Shown: positions 45,197-54,509, counted from the first letter of the stretch. The stretch is 64,000 nucleotides of DNA from Kosakonia quasisacchari (GCF_004331415.1 NZ_SJOP01000015.1:57422-121421), one strand, 5' to 3'. The notes: generated from the sequence alone by a model not told the origin. Program-made: numbers and translations.

Positions 45197-45710
45197 TGCC
45201 TTCTCCGTTTTCGCCAACAAAAACCTAAGTATGAACGAGCGGGCGCAGATTGTTTCATCAAGATGAAAACTTCTGCCGCTACAGTGAGTATCACTTCCGG
45301 CAGTGAAAGGAAGTTACAGGTTATGCGGCTCGCCAAAAACACAGGTTGCTGGCGATCACACTCGGAAAAGTCCTGACGAAAATATCTTGTGATCCATATC
45401 ACAAATACATAACAAATCATCGAGTTAAAAATGTGAATAACATCACACTTACAGGCTCATAACGTGTGGTTTTTGCGCTTTGTTCTTTTTTTACACTGAT
45501 TTTTTGTGATAAATATCACACTAATAGGTGGCATACCCCCTACATTAGTGTGATCTAAATCACACTAATGTGCGTCATCTGGACAGCTACGCGATTCGGT
45601 GCGAGATTTCGCCTCACAGATAACCCAGGTCCGGCTACCTCTGCCGCCACGTTAACAACAAACCTCGGGCTTCCGGCCTGTGCGATAGCAAACATAAGAA
45701 GGGGTGTTTT
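45197..45710 (+). promoter_or_regulatory. mtlA regulatory region with four perfect CRP sites
   Basis: Four palindromic TGTGA-N6-TCACA sites lie at 45388-45403, 45432-45447, 45505-45520 and 45549-45564, as two pairs each spaced 44 bp. The last is the core of a 30-bp near-perfect palindrome (45542-45571, 13-bp arms, loop CTAA). E. coli mtlA also has multiple CRP sites, and MtlR represses the operon. An mRNA leader of about 140 bases without a gene precedes mtlA. Confidence 0.85.
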
Positions 45711-47618
45711 ATGTCATCCGATATCAAGATCAAAGTGCAAAGCTTTGGTCGTTTTCTCAGCAATATGGTGATGCCGAATATCGGCGCGTTCATCGCGTGG
45801 GGGATCATCACCGCATTGTTTATTCCTACAGGGTGGTTGCCTAACGAGACGCTGGCGAAACTCGTTGGCCCAATGATTACTTATCTGCTGCCTCTGCTCA
45901 TCGGTTACACCGGTGGTCGTCTGGTAGGCGGCGATCGTGGCGGCGTAGTCGGCGCGATTACCACAATGGGGGTTATCGTCGGTGCGGATATGCCGATGTT
46001 CCTCGGTGCAATGATCGCGGGTCCGCTTGGCGGCTGGGCGATTAAACACTTTGATAACTGGGTCGACGGTAAGATCAAATCCGGTTTCGAAATGCTGGTG
46101 AACAACTTCTCCGCTGGCATCATCGGTATGATCCTCGCCATCCTGGCGTTCCTCGGCATTGGTCCTGCGGTTGAAGTGCTGTCCAAAGTTCTGGCAGCGG
46201 GCGTTAACTTCATGGTTGCGCACGAAATGCTGCCGCTGGCGTCTATTTTTGTTGAACCGGCGAAAATCCTGTTCCTCAATAACGCGATCAACCACGGTAT
46301 CTTCTCACCGCTGGGTATCCAGCAATCGCATGACCTCGGCAAGTCCATCTTCTTCCTGATTGAAGCGAACCCGGGCCCGGGTATGGGCGTTCTGCTGGCG
46401 TATATGTTCTTTGGTCGCGGCAGCGCTAAACAATCTGCTGGCGGCGCGGCTATCATCCACTTCCTGGGTGGTATCCACGAAATTTACTTCCCGTATGTGC
46501 TGATGAACCCGCGTCTGCTGCTTGCCGTTATCCTCGGCGGTATGACTGGCGTGTTCACCCTGAGCGTGCTGAACGGCGGCCTGGTCTCTCCGGCTTCTCC
46601 AGGTTCCATCCTGGCGGTGCTGGCAATGACGCCAAAAGGCGCGTACTTCGCCAACCTGGCGGCTATTTTCGCTGCGCTGGTGGTTTCTTTCGTGATCTCT
46701 TCCATCCTGCTGAAAACCAGCAAAGTGAAAGACGACGAAGACCTGCAAGAAGCGACCCGTCGCATTCACGAAATGAAAGCCGAGTCTAAAGGCGCAACCC
46801 CGCTGGCGGCGGGCGATGTGACCAACGACCTGAGTCATGTGCGTAAAATCATCGTCGCATGTGACGCCGGTATGGGTTCCAGCGCCATGGGCGCAGGCGT
46901 GCTGCGTAAGAAAGTGCAGGATGCAGGTCTGAGCAACATCTCTGTGACCAACAGCGCGATCAACAGCCTGCCGTCTGACGTTGACCTGGTGATTACGCAC
47001 CGCGATCTGACCGAGCGCGCTATGCGCCAGGCACCGCAGGCGCAGCATATTTCGCTGACCAACTTCCTCGACAGCGGCCTGTACACCAATCTGACCGAAC
47101 GTCTGGTTGCTGCACAGCGCCACACTGACAACGAAGCCAAAGTCACCAGCAGCTTGCAGGACAGCTTTGATGCCCCGAACACCAACCTGTTCAAGTTGGG
47201 TGCGGAGAATATCTTCCTGGGTCGCACAGCGAGCAACAAAGAAGAAGCCATCCGTTTTGCCGGTGAGCAACTGGTCAAAGGCGGCTACGTTCAGCCGGAA
47301 TACGTGGAGGCCATGCTTGAACGCGAAAAACTGACCCCGACCTATCTGGGTGAGTCCATCGCAGTACCGCACGGCACGGTGGAAGCGAAAGATCGCGTGT
47401 TGAAAACCGGCGTGGTGTTCTGTCAGTATCCGAACGGTGTTCGCTTCGGTGAAGAAGACGACGACATCGCCCGCCTGGTGATCGGCATCGCGGCGCGTAA
47501 CAACGAGCACATTCAGGTGATCACCAGCCTCACCAATGCATTGGACGATGAGACGGTGATTCAGCGTCTGGCGCATACGACCAGCGTTGAAGAAGTGCTG
47601 GCACTGCTCGGCAAGTAA
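45711..47618 (+). CDS. mtlA: Mannitol-specific PTS enzyme IICBA
   Basis: Inner-membrane permease that imports mannitol and phosphorylates it to mannitol 1-phosphate. The 635 aa (637 in E. coli) show the membrane EIIC part (about 1-345, with NNAINHGIFSPLG), the EIIB domain with its phospho-Cys in VACDAGMGSSAMGAG near 384, and the EIIA domain with its phospho-His in SIAVPHGTVEAKD near 552. All three phospho-transfer stages are intact. It starts with AAGAAGGGG upstream of ATG. Confidence 0.97.
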   Translation: MSSDIKIKVQSFGRFLSNMVMPNIGAFIAWGIITALFIPTGWLPNETLAKLVGPMITYLLPLLIGYTGGRLVGGDRGGVVGAITTMGVIVGADMPMFLGAMIAGPLGGWAIKHFDNWVDGKIKSGFEMLVNNFSAGIIGMILAILAFLGIGPAVEVLSKVLAAGVNFMVAHEMLPLASIFVEPAKILFLNNAINHGIFSPLGIQQSHDLGKSIFFLIEANPGPGMGVLLAYMFFGRGSAKQSAGGAAIIHFLGGIHEIYFPYVLMNPRLLLAVILGGMTGVFTLSVLNGGLVSPASPGSILAVLAMTPKGAYFANLAAIFAALVVSFVISSILLKTSKVKDDEDLQEATRRIHEMKAESKGATPLAAGDVTNDLSHVRKIIVACDAGMGSSAMGAGVLRKKVQDAGLSNISVTNSAINSLPSDVDLVITHRDLTERAMRQAPQAQHISLTNFLDSGLYTNLTERLVAAQRHTDNEAKVTSSLQDSFDAPNTNLFKLGAENIFLGRTASNKEEAIRFAGEQLVKGGYVQPEYVEAMLEREKLTPTYLGESIAVPHGTVEAKDRVLKTGVVFCQYPNGVRFGEEDDDIARLVIGIAARNNEHIQVITSLTNALDDETVIQRLAHTTSVEEVLALLGK

Positions 47619-47629
47619 TCGGTTTTCCT

Positions 47630-47696
47630 CCCTCTCCCCACGGGGAGAGGGCTAGGGTGAGGGGAAATATTTGCGGTTCCTCACCCCAGCCCTCTC
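47630..47696. repeat. REP-like palindromic element between mtlA and mtlD
   Basis: Hairpin A has 10-bp perfect arms (47630-47639 and 47642-47651). Hairpin B has 18-bp arms with one mismatch (47645-47662 and 47679-47696). Their arms overlap, so only one can form at a time. Sequence of this CCCTCTCCCC/GGGTGAGG style is common as an extragenic repeat in enterobacteria. It may protect or modulate the mtlA-mtlD message. Confidence 0.65.
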
Positions 47697-47725
47697 GGGT
47701 AAAAACATTGATGAAGGTTAAGTCT

Positions 47726-48874
47726 ATGAAAGCATTACATTTTGGCGCAGGTAATATCGGACGTGGCTTTATCGGCAAATTGCTCGCCGACGCGGGGATT
47801 GAACTGACGTTCGCCGATGTGAATCAGGTGGTGCTCGACGCCCTTAATGCCCGTCATAGCTATCAGGTGCATGTGGTTGGTGAAAAAGCGCAGGTCGATA
47901 CCGTCTCCGGCGTTAACGCCGTGAGCAGCATTGGTGATGAAGTTGTCGACCTGATTGCACACGTTGATCTGGTGACCACGGCGGTCGGCCCGGTGGTGCT
48001 GGAACGCATCGCGCCGGCTATCGCCAAAGGTCTGGCAAAACGTAAAGCGCAGGGTATTAACACGCCGCTGAATATTATCGCGTGTGAAAACATGGTGCGC
48101 GGTACCACGCAGTTGAAAGGGCATGTCATTAACGCACTGGCGGACGCCGACAAGGCTTGGGTTGAAAAACATGTTGGCTTCGTGGATTCCGCCGTTGACC
48201 GTATTGTTCCGCCGGCTGAATCCGCGACTAACGATCCGCTGGAAGTCACGGTGGAAACCTTCAGCGAGTGGATTGTTGATAAAACCCAGTTCAAAGGCGC
48301 GCTGCCAACCATTCCGGGCATGGAATTAACTGATAACCTGATGGCATTTGTTGAACGTAAGCTCTTCACGCTGAATACCGGGCATGCTATAACCGCGTAC
48401 CTTGGAAAACAGACCGGCCATCAAACCATTCGCGACGCAATTCTGGATGCCAACATCCGTGCGGTTGTGAAAGGCGCAATGGAAGAGAGCGGCGCGGTGC
48501 TGATCAAACGTTATGGCTTCGATGCCGACAAGCATGCCGCGTACATTCAGAAAATCCTGGGTCGTTTTGAAAACCCCTATCTGAAAGACGATGTTGAGCG
48601 CGTAGGTCGTCAACCGCTGCGTAAACTGAGCGCGGGCGATCGCCTGATCAAACCATTGCTCGGCACGCTGGAGTACAACCTGCCGCACGCTAACCTGGTG
48701 AAAGGAATTGCCGCTGCCATGCATTACCGCAGCGAGCAGGATCCGCAGGCGCAGGAGCTGGCTCAGCTTATCGAAGAGAAAGGCCCGCAAGCCGCTCTGG
48801 CGCAGGTTTCCGGCCTGGATGCTAACAGCCCGGTCGTTAACGAAGCCGTCAGCGTCTATAACGCCAGGGCATGA
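47726..48874 (+). CDS. mtlD: Mannitol-1-phosphate 5-dehydrogenase
   Basis: NAD-dependent enzyme oxidising mannitol 1-phosphate to fructose 6-phosphate. The ATG at 47726 (MKALHFGAGNIGRGFIGKLL, which carries the Rossmann GAGNIG) gives 382 aa, the E. coli length. The catalytic Lys region lies in NGKVMHANSE-equivalent ERKLFTLNTGHA. The frame opens upstream at 47657, inside the repeat element, and that start is rejected. Its TGA overlaps the mtlR ATG. Confidence 0.96.
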   Translation: MKALHFGAGNIGRGFIGKLLADAGIELTFADVNQVVLDALNARHSYQVHVVGEKAQVDTVSGVNAVSSIGDEVVDLIAHVDLVTTAVGPVVLERIAPAIAKGLAKRKAQGINTPLNIIACENMVRGTTQLKGHVINALADADKAWVEKHVGFVDSAVDRIVPPAESATNDPLEVTVETFSEWIVDKTQFKGALPTIPGMELTDNLMAFVERKLFTLNTGHAITAYLGKQTGHQTIRDAILDANIRAVVKGAMEESGAVLIKRYGFDADKHAAYIQKILGRFENPYLKDDVERVGRQPLRKLSAGDRLIKPLLGTLEYNLPHANLVKGIAAAMHYRSEQDPQAQELAQLIEEKGPQAALAQVSGLDANSPVVNEAVSVYNARA

Positions 48875-49461
48875 TGCCGACGATGGCGCGGGAAACCCCG
48901 CGCCAGTTAACGAAATTGTCAGATATGCAGGCAATAATGGAAAAAACGCAGGCTTTCGAAAACCGTGTTCTCGAGCGTCTGAATGCTGGCAAAACCGTGC
49001 GAAGCTTTTTGATCGCCGCCGTTGAGTTGCTCAACGAAGCTGTCAATATTCTGGTATTGCAGGTATTTCGCAAAGATGACTACGCGGTGAAATACGCTGT
49101 AGAGCCGCTGCTTGACGGTGATGGACCGCTGGGCAATTTGTCCGTGCGTTTAAAGCTGATTTACGGTCTTGGGGTCATTTCCCGCCCGGAATATGAAGAT
49201 GCCGAGCTGTTGATGGCGCTGCGTGAAGAGCTCAATCACGATGGCACCGAGTACGCGTTTACCGATGATGAGATCCTCGGGCCATTTGGTGAACTGCACT
49301 GCGTTGCTGCCCTGCCGCCCACGCCGGTGTTTGATACCAGTGACGCAAGGCTTTTGGCCATGCAAAAACAGCGCTACCAGCAAGTGGTGCGTTCAACCAT
49401 GGTGCTCTCTTTGACCGAGCTTATTTCCCGTATCAGCTTAAAAAAAGCATTCCAGAAATAA
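48871..49461 (+). CDS. mtlR: Mannitol operon repressor MtlR
   Basis: Repressor of mtlADR, 196 aa (195 in E. coli), all-helical and without a classical helix-turn-helix. The segments FENRVLERLNAGKTVRSFL and YAVKYAVEPLLDGDGPLG are near-identical to E. coli. The N-terminal 20 residues are variable. Translational coupling to mtlD through ATGA at 48871 is clear; a second ATG at 48874 is possible. Confidence 0.94.
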   Translation: MMPTMARETPRQLTKLSDMQAIMEKTQAFENRVLERLNAGKTVRSFLIAAVELLNEAVNILVLQVFRKDDYAVKYAVEPLLDGDGPLGNLSVRLKLIYGLGVISRPEYEDAELLMALREELNHDGTEYAFTDDEILGPFGELHCVAALPPTPVFDTSDARLLAMQKQRYQQVVRSTMVLSLTELISRISLKKAFQK

Positions 49462-49516
49462 CCTTCGCCATAAATACTGTATCCTTATCGTTTTACTCCC
49501 CAACGAACTGAGCCTC

Positions 49517-49879
49517 ATGAAAGAAGTCGAAAAGAACGAAATTAAGCGCCTGAGCGACCGCCTCGACGCTATTCGCCACCAGCAAGCGGATCTCTCCTTA
49601 GTTGACGCAGCAGAAAAATACGCTGAGCTGGAAAAAGAGAAAGCCACGCTGGAAACCGAAATCGCCCGGCTGCGCGAGCTGTACACTCAGAAGCTGAGCA
49701 AAGAAGCGCAGAAGCTGATGAAAATGCCATTTCGCCGTGCGATCACCAAGAAAGAGCAGGCCGACCTCGGCAAACTGAAAAAAAGCATCCGTGGTCTGGT
49801 GGTTGTACACCCGATGACCGCGCTGGGCCGCGAAATGGGTCTCGATGCGATGACCGGCTTCGCTAACATCGAGTTCTGA
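49517..49879 (+). CDS. yibL: DUF2810 protein YibL
   Basis: A 120-aa protein, the E. coli YibL length. The N-terminal half is a long charged coiled coil (about 1-60), and the C-terminal half has MKMPFRRAITKKEQADLGKLKKS. In E. coli it is reported to associate with ribosomes. Function otherwise unknown. It is a single gene 55 bases after mtlR. Confidence 0.9.
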   Translation: MKEVEKNEIKRLSDRLDAIRHQQADLSLVDAAEKYAELEKEKATLETEIARLRELYTQKLSKEAQKLMKMPFRRAITKKEQADLGKLKKSIRGLVVVHPMTALGREMGLDAMTGFANIEF

Positions 49880-49924
49880 TCCTTTCTTAATAGCTCTGGC
49901 CGCTGAATAGCGCCAGGGCTGCAC

Positions 49925-49941
49925 AATTGGCCCTACCAATT
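49925..49941. promoter_or_regulatory. LldR operator O1
   Basis: AATTGG-CCCTA-CCAATT is a perfect palindrome of the LldR type, 200 bases before lldP. It agrees with the O1 operator known for E. coli lldPRD. Confidence 0.8.
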
Positions 49942-50050
49942 TCCATCGTTCCTCTCCCTGGTTCACAAATCCATCAAATCCCGTCACAGATGCATTGCCA
50001 GTTGGCAACATTTGGATAACCATTCGTTATCACAACCCCTACACAACCCA

Positions 50051-50065
50051 ACTGGCAGGACCACT
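50051..50065. promoter_or_regulatory. Candidate LldR operator O2
   Basis: ACTGG-CAGGA-CCACT keeps the TGG-N5-CCA core of O1. Its centre is 125 bp downstream of O1, close to the O1-O2 spacing reported in E. coli, where LldR can loop the promoter. Confidence 0.6.
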
Positions 50066-50141
50066 TTTACAAAACATGTGACGCAGAGCTAAGCGCAGAC
50101 TTGCCGCTCGCCGGTTTTGTTGTGGTTCTCAGGAGACCTGC

Positions 50142-51797
50142 ATGAATCTCTGGCAACAGAATTACGACCCGGCTGGCAACCTTTGGCTTTCCAGCTTAAT
50201 TGCATCGCTACCGATCCTGTTTTTCTTTTTTGCGCTGATAAAGCTCAAACTGAAAGGCTATGTCGCCGCCAGTTGGACTGTCGCCATCGCCCTTGGCGTG
50301 GCGCTGCTGTTTTACCGTATGCCGCTCGATCACGCGCTGGCCTCGGTGGTTTATGGCTTCTTCTACGGATTGTGGCCGATTGCGTGGATCATTATCGCCG
50401 CCGTTTTTGTCTATAAAATCTCGGTCAAAACCGGGCAGTTCGACATTATTCGATCTTCGATTCTGTCGATTACGCCAGACCAGCGTCTGCAAATGCTGAT
50501 TGTCGGCTTCTCTTTCGGCGCGTTTCTGGAAGGGGCCGCCGGATTTGGCGCGCCGGTCGCCATTACCGCCGCGTTACTGGTGGGTTTAGGTTTTAATCCG
50601 CTGTATGCCGCGGGCCTGTGCCTGATCGTCAACACCGCGCCAGTCGCCTTTGGCGCAATGGGCATTCCGATTCTGGTCGCCGGGCAAGTTACCGGGCTGG
50701 ACAGCTTTGAAATCGGCCAGATGGTTGGCCGCCAGTTACCGTTCCTGACCATTATTGTGCTGTTCTGGATCATGGCGATTATGGATGGCTGGCGCGGCAT
50801 AAAAGAGACCTGGCCGGCGGTAATGGTTGCGGGCGGCTCGTTTGCTATCGCGCAGTATCTAAGCTCCAACTTTATCGGCCCGGAGCTGCCGGACATCATC
50901 TCGTCGCTGGTTTCGCTGGTCTGCCTGACGTTGTTCCTCAAGCGCTGGCGTCCGGTGCGCATCTTCCGCTTTGGCGATATGGGCGCATCGCAGGTGGATC
51001 TCGATTTAAAACGTACCCAATACAGCGGCGGGCAGATCCTGCGCGCCTGGTCGCCGTTCCTGTTTTTGACCGCCACCGTGACGCTGTGGAGTGTGCCGCC
51101 ATTTAAGGCGCTGTTTGCCCCTGGCGGTGCGCTGTATGACTGGGTATTCACTGTTTCTGTACCGCATCTCGACAAGCTGGTCGCGCGTATGCCGCCGGTG
51201 GTCAACGCCGCTACGCCTTACGCTGCGGTGTATAAATTTGACTGGTTCTCCGCCACCGGCACCGCCATTCTGTTTGCCGCCATTTTGTCGATTGTCTGGC
51301 TGCGCATGAAGCCGAAGGATGCCGTCACGACGTTTACCAGCACGCTGCGTGACCTGGCGCTGCCGATTTACTCGATTGGTATGGTGCTGGCGTTCGCCTT
51401 TATCTCTAACTATTCCGGGCTGTCCTCAACGCTGGCACTGGCACTGGCGCACACCGGCAGCGCCTTCCCATTCTTCTCGCCGTTTCTCGGCTGGCTGGGC
51501 GTCTTTCTGACCGGTTCAGATACTTCATCGAACGCGCTGTTCGCCGCACTGCAAGCCACCGCTGCGCAGCAAATTGGTGTGTCGGATGTACTGATGGTCG
51601 CAGCGAATACCACTGGCGGCGTTACCGGCAAGATGATTTCGCCCCAGTCGATCGCCATTGCCTGTGCGGCGGTGGGGCTGGTAGGTAAAGAGTCTGACCT
51701 GTTCCGTTTTACTGTTAAACACAGCCTGATTTTCACCTGCATGGTGGGGGTGATTACGACACTTCAGGCGTATGTTCTTACCTGGATGATCCCATGA
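50142..51797 (+). CDS. lldP: L-lactate permease
   Basis: Inner-membrane lactate/glycolate:H+ symporter, 551 aa as in E. coli, with about 13-14 hydrophobic segments. The conserved FGAFLEGAAGFGAPVAITAALL and the C-terminal TGSDTSSNALFAALQ and NTTGGVTGKMISPQSIAIAC motifs define the family. First gene of lldPRD; its TGA overlaps lldR. Confidence 0.97.
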   Translation: MNLWQQNYDPAGNLWLSSLIASLPILFFFFALIKLKLKGYVAASWTVAIALGVALLFYRMPLDHALASVVYGFFYGLWPIAWIIIAAVFVYKISVKTGQFDIIRSSILSITPDQRLQMLIVGFSFGAFLEGAAGFGAPVAITAALLVGLGFNPLYAAGLCLIVNTAPVAFGAMGIPILVAGQVTGLDSFEIGQMVGRQLPFLTIIVLFWIMAIMDGWRGIKETWPAVMVAGGSFAIAQYLSSNFIGPELPDIISSLVSLVCLTLFLKRWRPVRIFRFGDMGASQVDLDLKRTQYSGGQILRAWSPFLFLTATVTLWSVPPFKALFAPGGALYDWVFTVSVPHLDKLVARMPPVVNAATPYAAVYKFDWFSATGTAILFAAILSIVWLRMKPKDAVTTFTSTLRDLALPIYSIGMVLAFAFISNYSGLSSTLALALAHTGSAFPFFSPFLGWLGVFLTGSDTSSNALFAALQATAAQQIGVSDVLMVAANTTGGVTGKMISPQSIAIACAAVGLVGKESDLFRFTVKHSLIFTCMVGVITTLQAYVLTWMIP

Positions 51798-52570
51798 AAG
51801 TGTTACCCAGACGCCTGACAGACGATGTCGCCGACCGTGTGCGGGCGCTGATTGCCGAACAACAGCTGGAAGCGGGCATGAAACTGCCCGCAGAACGCCA
51901 GCTTGCCGTACAGCTTGGTGTGTCGCGCAACTCATTGCGTGAAGCGTTATCGAAACTGGTCAGCGAAGGCGTGCTCCTCAGCCGCCGTGGCGGCGGCACA
52001 TTTGTGCGCTGGCAGCATGATGACTGGTCGGAGCAAAACATCGTCCAGCCGCTGAAAACGCTGCTGCATGATGACCCGGATTACAGTTTCGATATTCTCG
52101 AAGCGCGCCACGCCATCGAAGCCAGCACCGCCTGGCACGCGGCGATGCGCGCTACCGAGGCCGATAAAGAGAAAATTGTGCTGTGCTTTGAAGCCACGCA
52201 ATCCGATGACCCGGATCTCGCTTCGCAGGCGGATGTGCGTTTCCATCTCGCCATCGCCGAGGCCTCGCATAACGTGGTGTTATTGCAAACCATGCGCGGG
52301 TTCTTCGACCTGCTGCAATCCTCGGTAAAACAGAGCCGCCAGCGCATGTACCTCGTTCCGCCCGTTTTTTCACAACTGACCGAGCAGCACCAGGCGGTGA
52401 TGAACGCCATTCTTGCCGGCGACGCCGATGGCGCGCGTCAGGCGATGATGGCGCACCTCGGTTTCGTGCATACCACTATTCGTAAATTCGATGAAGATCA
52501 GGCCCGCCAGGCACGCATCACCCGCCTGCCCGACGAGCAGCACATTCACTCCAGGGAGAAAAAAGCATGA
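51794..52570 (+). CDS. lldR: Lactate-responsive regulator LldR (GntR family)
   Basis: A 258-aa GntR/FadR-type regulator of the lldPRD operon. The N-terminal winged helix (LPAERQLAVQLGVSRNSLREALSKLVSEG, about 32-60) precedes an FCD ligand domain with metal-binding residues in EARHAIE, DVRFHLAIAEASHN and HQAVMNAI. Two operators of its type lie before lldP. It is coupled at both ends to its neighbours by four-base overlaps. Confidence 0.96.
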   Translation: MKVLPRRLTDDVADRVRALIAEQQLEAGMKLPAERQLAVQLGVSRNSLREALSKLVSEGVLLSRRGGGTFVRWQHDDWSEQNIVQPLKTLLHDDPDYSFDILEARHAIEASTAWHAAMRATEADKEKIVLCFEATQSDDPDLASQADVRFHLAIAEASHNVVLLQTMRGFFDLLQSSVKQSRQRMYLVPPVFSQLTEQHQAVMNAILAGDADGARQAMMAHLGFVHTTIRKFDEDQARQARITRLPDEQHIHSREKKA

Positions 52571-53754
52571 TTATTTCCGCAGCCAGCGACTATCGCGCGG
52601 CGGCTAAACGCATTTTGCCGCCGTTCTTGTTTCACTATATCGATGGCGGCGCGTATGCCGAATACACTCTGCGCCGCAACGTTGAAGACCTGTCCCAGGT
52701 GGCGCTGCGCCAGCGAGTGCTAAAAGACATGTCTGAACTCAGCCTCGAAACCACGTTGTTTAATGAAAAGTTATCGATGCCGGTGGCGCTTGCCCCAGTT
52801 GGGCTGTGCGGCATGTACGCCCGGCGCGGTGAAGTACAGGCGGCGGGCGCGGCAGATGCGAAAGGCATTCCTTTTACGCTCTCGACAGTTTCCGTCTGCC
52901 CGATTGAAGAGGTCGCGCCGACGATTAAGCGCCCGATGTGGTTCCAGTTATATGTGCTGCGCGATCGCGGCTTTATGCGTAACGCGCTGGAACGGGCGAA
53001 AGCCGCCGGTTGCTCAACGCTGGTATTCACCGTGGATATGCCTACCCCAGGCGCGCGCTACCGCGATGCCCATTCCGGCATGAGCGGCCCGAATGCGGCG
53101 CTGCGCCGTTACCTGCAATCGGTGCTGCATCCGCAGTGGGCGTGGGATGTCGGCGTCAACGGGCGGCCGCATGACCTGGGGAATATCTCCGCTTATCTCG
53201 GTAAACCGACCGGGCTGGAGGACTACATTGGCTGGCTGGCGAAGAACTTCGATCCGTCAATTTCATGGAAAGACCTGGAGTGGATCCGCGAATTCTGGGA
53301 TGGCCCGATGGTGATCAAAGGGATCCTCGACCCGGAAGATGCCCGCGACGCGGTGCGCTTTGGCGCAGACGGCATTGTGGTTTCTAACCACGGCGGCCGC
53401 CAGCTCGACGGCGTGCTCTCTTCCGCCCGCGCGCTTCCGGCAATTGCCGATGCAGTGAAAGGCGATATCACGATCCTCGCCGACAGCGGCATCCGTAACG
53501 GGCTGGATGTGGTGCGGATGCTGGCACTCGGCGCGGATTCTGTCCTGCTGGGCCGCGCTTACCTGTACGCGCTGGCGACGCATGGCCGCAAAGGCGTCGC
53601 GAATTTGCTCGATCTGATTGAGAAAGAGATGCGCGTGGCGATGACGCTGACCAGCGCGAAATCGATTCGCGACATCAGCAAAGACTCGCTGGTCCAGGAA
53701 CTGAACCAGTTACCTGCCGCGCTGGCACCGTTGTCGCATGGCGACGCCGCTTAG
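52567..53754 (+). CDS. lldD: FMN-dependent L-lactate dehydrogenase
   Basis: Respiratory, membrane-associated enzyme oxidising L-lactate to pyruvate and passing electrons to quinone. The 395 aa align with E. coli LldD (396 aa). It is an FMN TIM-barrel with catalytic His in SNHGGRQLDG near 275, the flavin-binding segment FPFTLS-like IPFTLSTVSVCPIEE, and GIRNGLDVVRMLALGADSVLLGR near the C-terminus. Last gene of the operon. Confidence 0.97.
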   Translation: MIISAASDYRAAAKRILPPFLFHYIDGGAYAEYTLRRNVEDLSQVALRQRVLKDMSELSLETTLFNEKLSMPVALAPVGLCGMYARRGEVQAAGAADAKGIPFTLSTVSVCPIEEVAPTIKRPMWFQLYVLRDRGFMRNALERAKAAGCSTLVFTVDMPTPGARYRDAHSGMSGPNAALRRYLQSVLHPQWAWDVGVNGRPHDLGNISAYLGKPTGLEDYIGWLAKNFDPSISWKDLEWIREFWDGPMVIKGILDPEDARDAVRFGADGIVVSNHGGRQLDGVLSSARALPAIADAVKGDITILADSGIRNGLDVVRMLALGADSVLLGRAYLYALATHGRKGVANLLDLIEKEMRVAMTLTSAKSIRDISKDSLVQELNQLPAALAPLSHGDAA

Positions 53755-53765
53755 AGAGTGCTATC

Positions 53766-53789
53766 CTGCCCCCGCTATTAAGGGGGCAG
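53766..53789 (+). promoter_or_regulatory. Hairpin sequestering the trmL ribosome-binding site
   Basis: CTGCCCCC (53766-53773) and GGGGGCAG (53782-53789) form a perfect 8-bp stem whose right arm contains the AGGGGG Shine-Dalgarno. It ends two bases before the trmL ATG. Confidence 0.6.
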
Positions 53790-53790
53790 T

Positions 53791-54264
53791 ATGTTAAACA
53801 TCGTGTTATTCGAACCTGAAATCCCGCCAAATACCGGGAATATCATCCGCTTATGCGCCAATACTGGTTTTCGTCTGCATATCATTGAACCGATGGGGTT
53901 CACCTGGGACGACAAGCGCCTGCGCCGCGCAGGGCTGGATTACCATGAGTTCGCCGCCGTAAAACGCCATCATGATTACGCCGCGTTTGTCGAAGCCGAA
54001 CAGCCGCAACGCTTATTTGCCCTCACCACCAAAGGCACGCCAGCACACAGTGCGGTGAGCTACCAGGATGGGGATTATTTGATGTTTGGCCCGGAAACAC
54101 GCGGCCTGCCAGCGACTATCCTTGACGCATTGCCGCCGGAGCAAAAAATCCGCATACCGATGATGCCGGACAGCCGCAGCATGAACCTTTCGAATGCGGT
54201 GTCGGTGGTAGTGTATGAAGCCTGGCGCCAGTTAGGTTACTCAGGCGCCGTGCTGCGTAGCTGA
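53791..54264 (+). CDS. trmL: tRNA (cytidine/uridine-2'-O)-methyltransferase TrmL
   Basis: SPOUT-family methyltransferase that 2'-O-methylates the wobble base of tRNA-Leu isoacceptors using SAM. The 157 aa match the E. coli length. The knot motifs are FEPEIPPNTGNIIRLCANTG at the N-terminus, LMFGPETRGLP near 95-105, and the C-terminal IPMMPDSRSMNLSNAVSVVVYEAWRQ, which forms the trefoil and SAM pocket. Translation may be limited by the hairpin over its Shine-Dalgarno. Confidence 0.96.
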   Translation: MLNIVLFEPEIPPNTGNIIRLCANTGFRLHIIEPMGFTWDDKRLRRAGLDYHEFAAVKRHHDYAAFVEAEQPQRLFALTTKGTPAHSAVSYQDGDYLMFGPETRGLPATILDALPPEQKIRIPMMPDSRSMNLSNAVSVVVYEAWRQLGYSGAVLRS

Positions 54265-54509
54265 AGATGGATTGTCAGGTGACGGCAACACGTTAATCCG
54301 CCCTGCGAATAGCGATGTCTGTCATTGCTCACGCACTTATTTTGCTGGCTTATTGGTGAAGGCAGATTAAAGACGGAGAGCGCGGAAAAACCGGAGCGAA
54401 TACGAAAGCCATGAGGATTATTCGCTTCGCGCCTCCAGCGGGTGTTCAACACGGTGTCGCGTCTTGCGCGCTGCCCTGGTTCAGGCTGACGAGTAAATTA
54501 GTCAGACAA

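Noticed and set aside
46305..47576. 423-codon reverse-strand frame
   Set aside because: It is antisense to mtlA and carries no recognisable domain.
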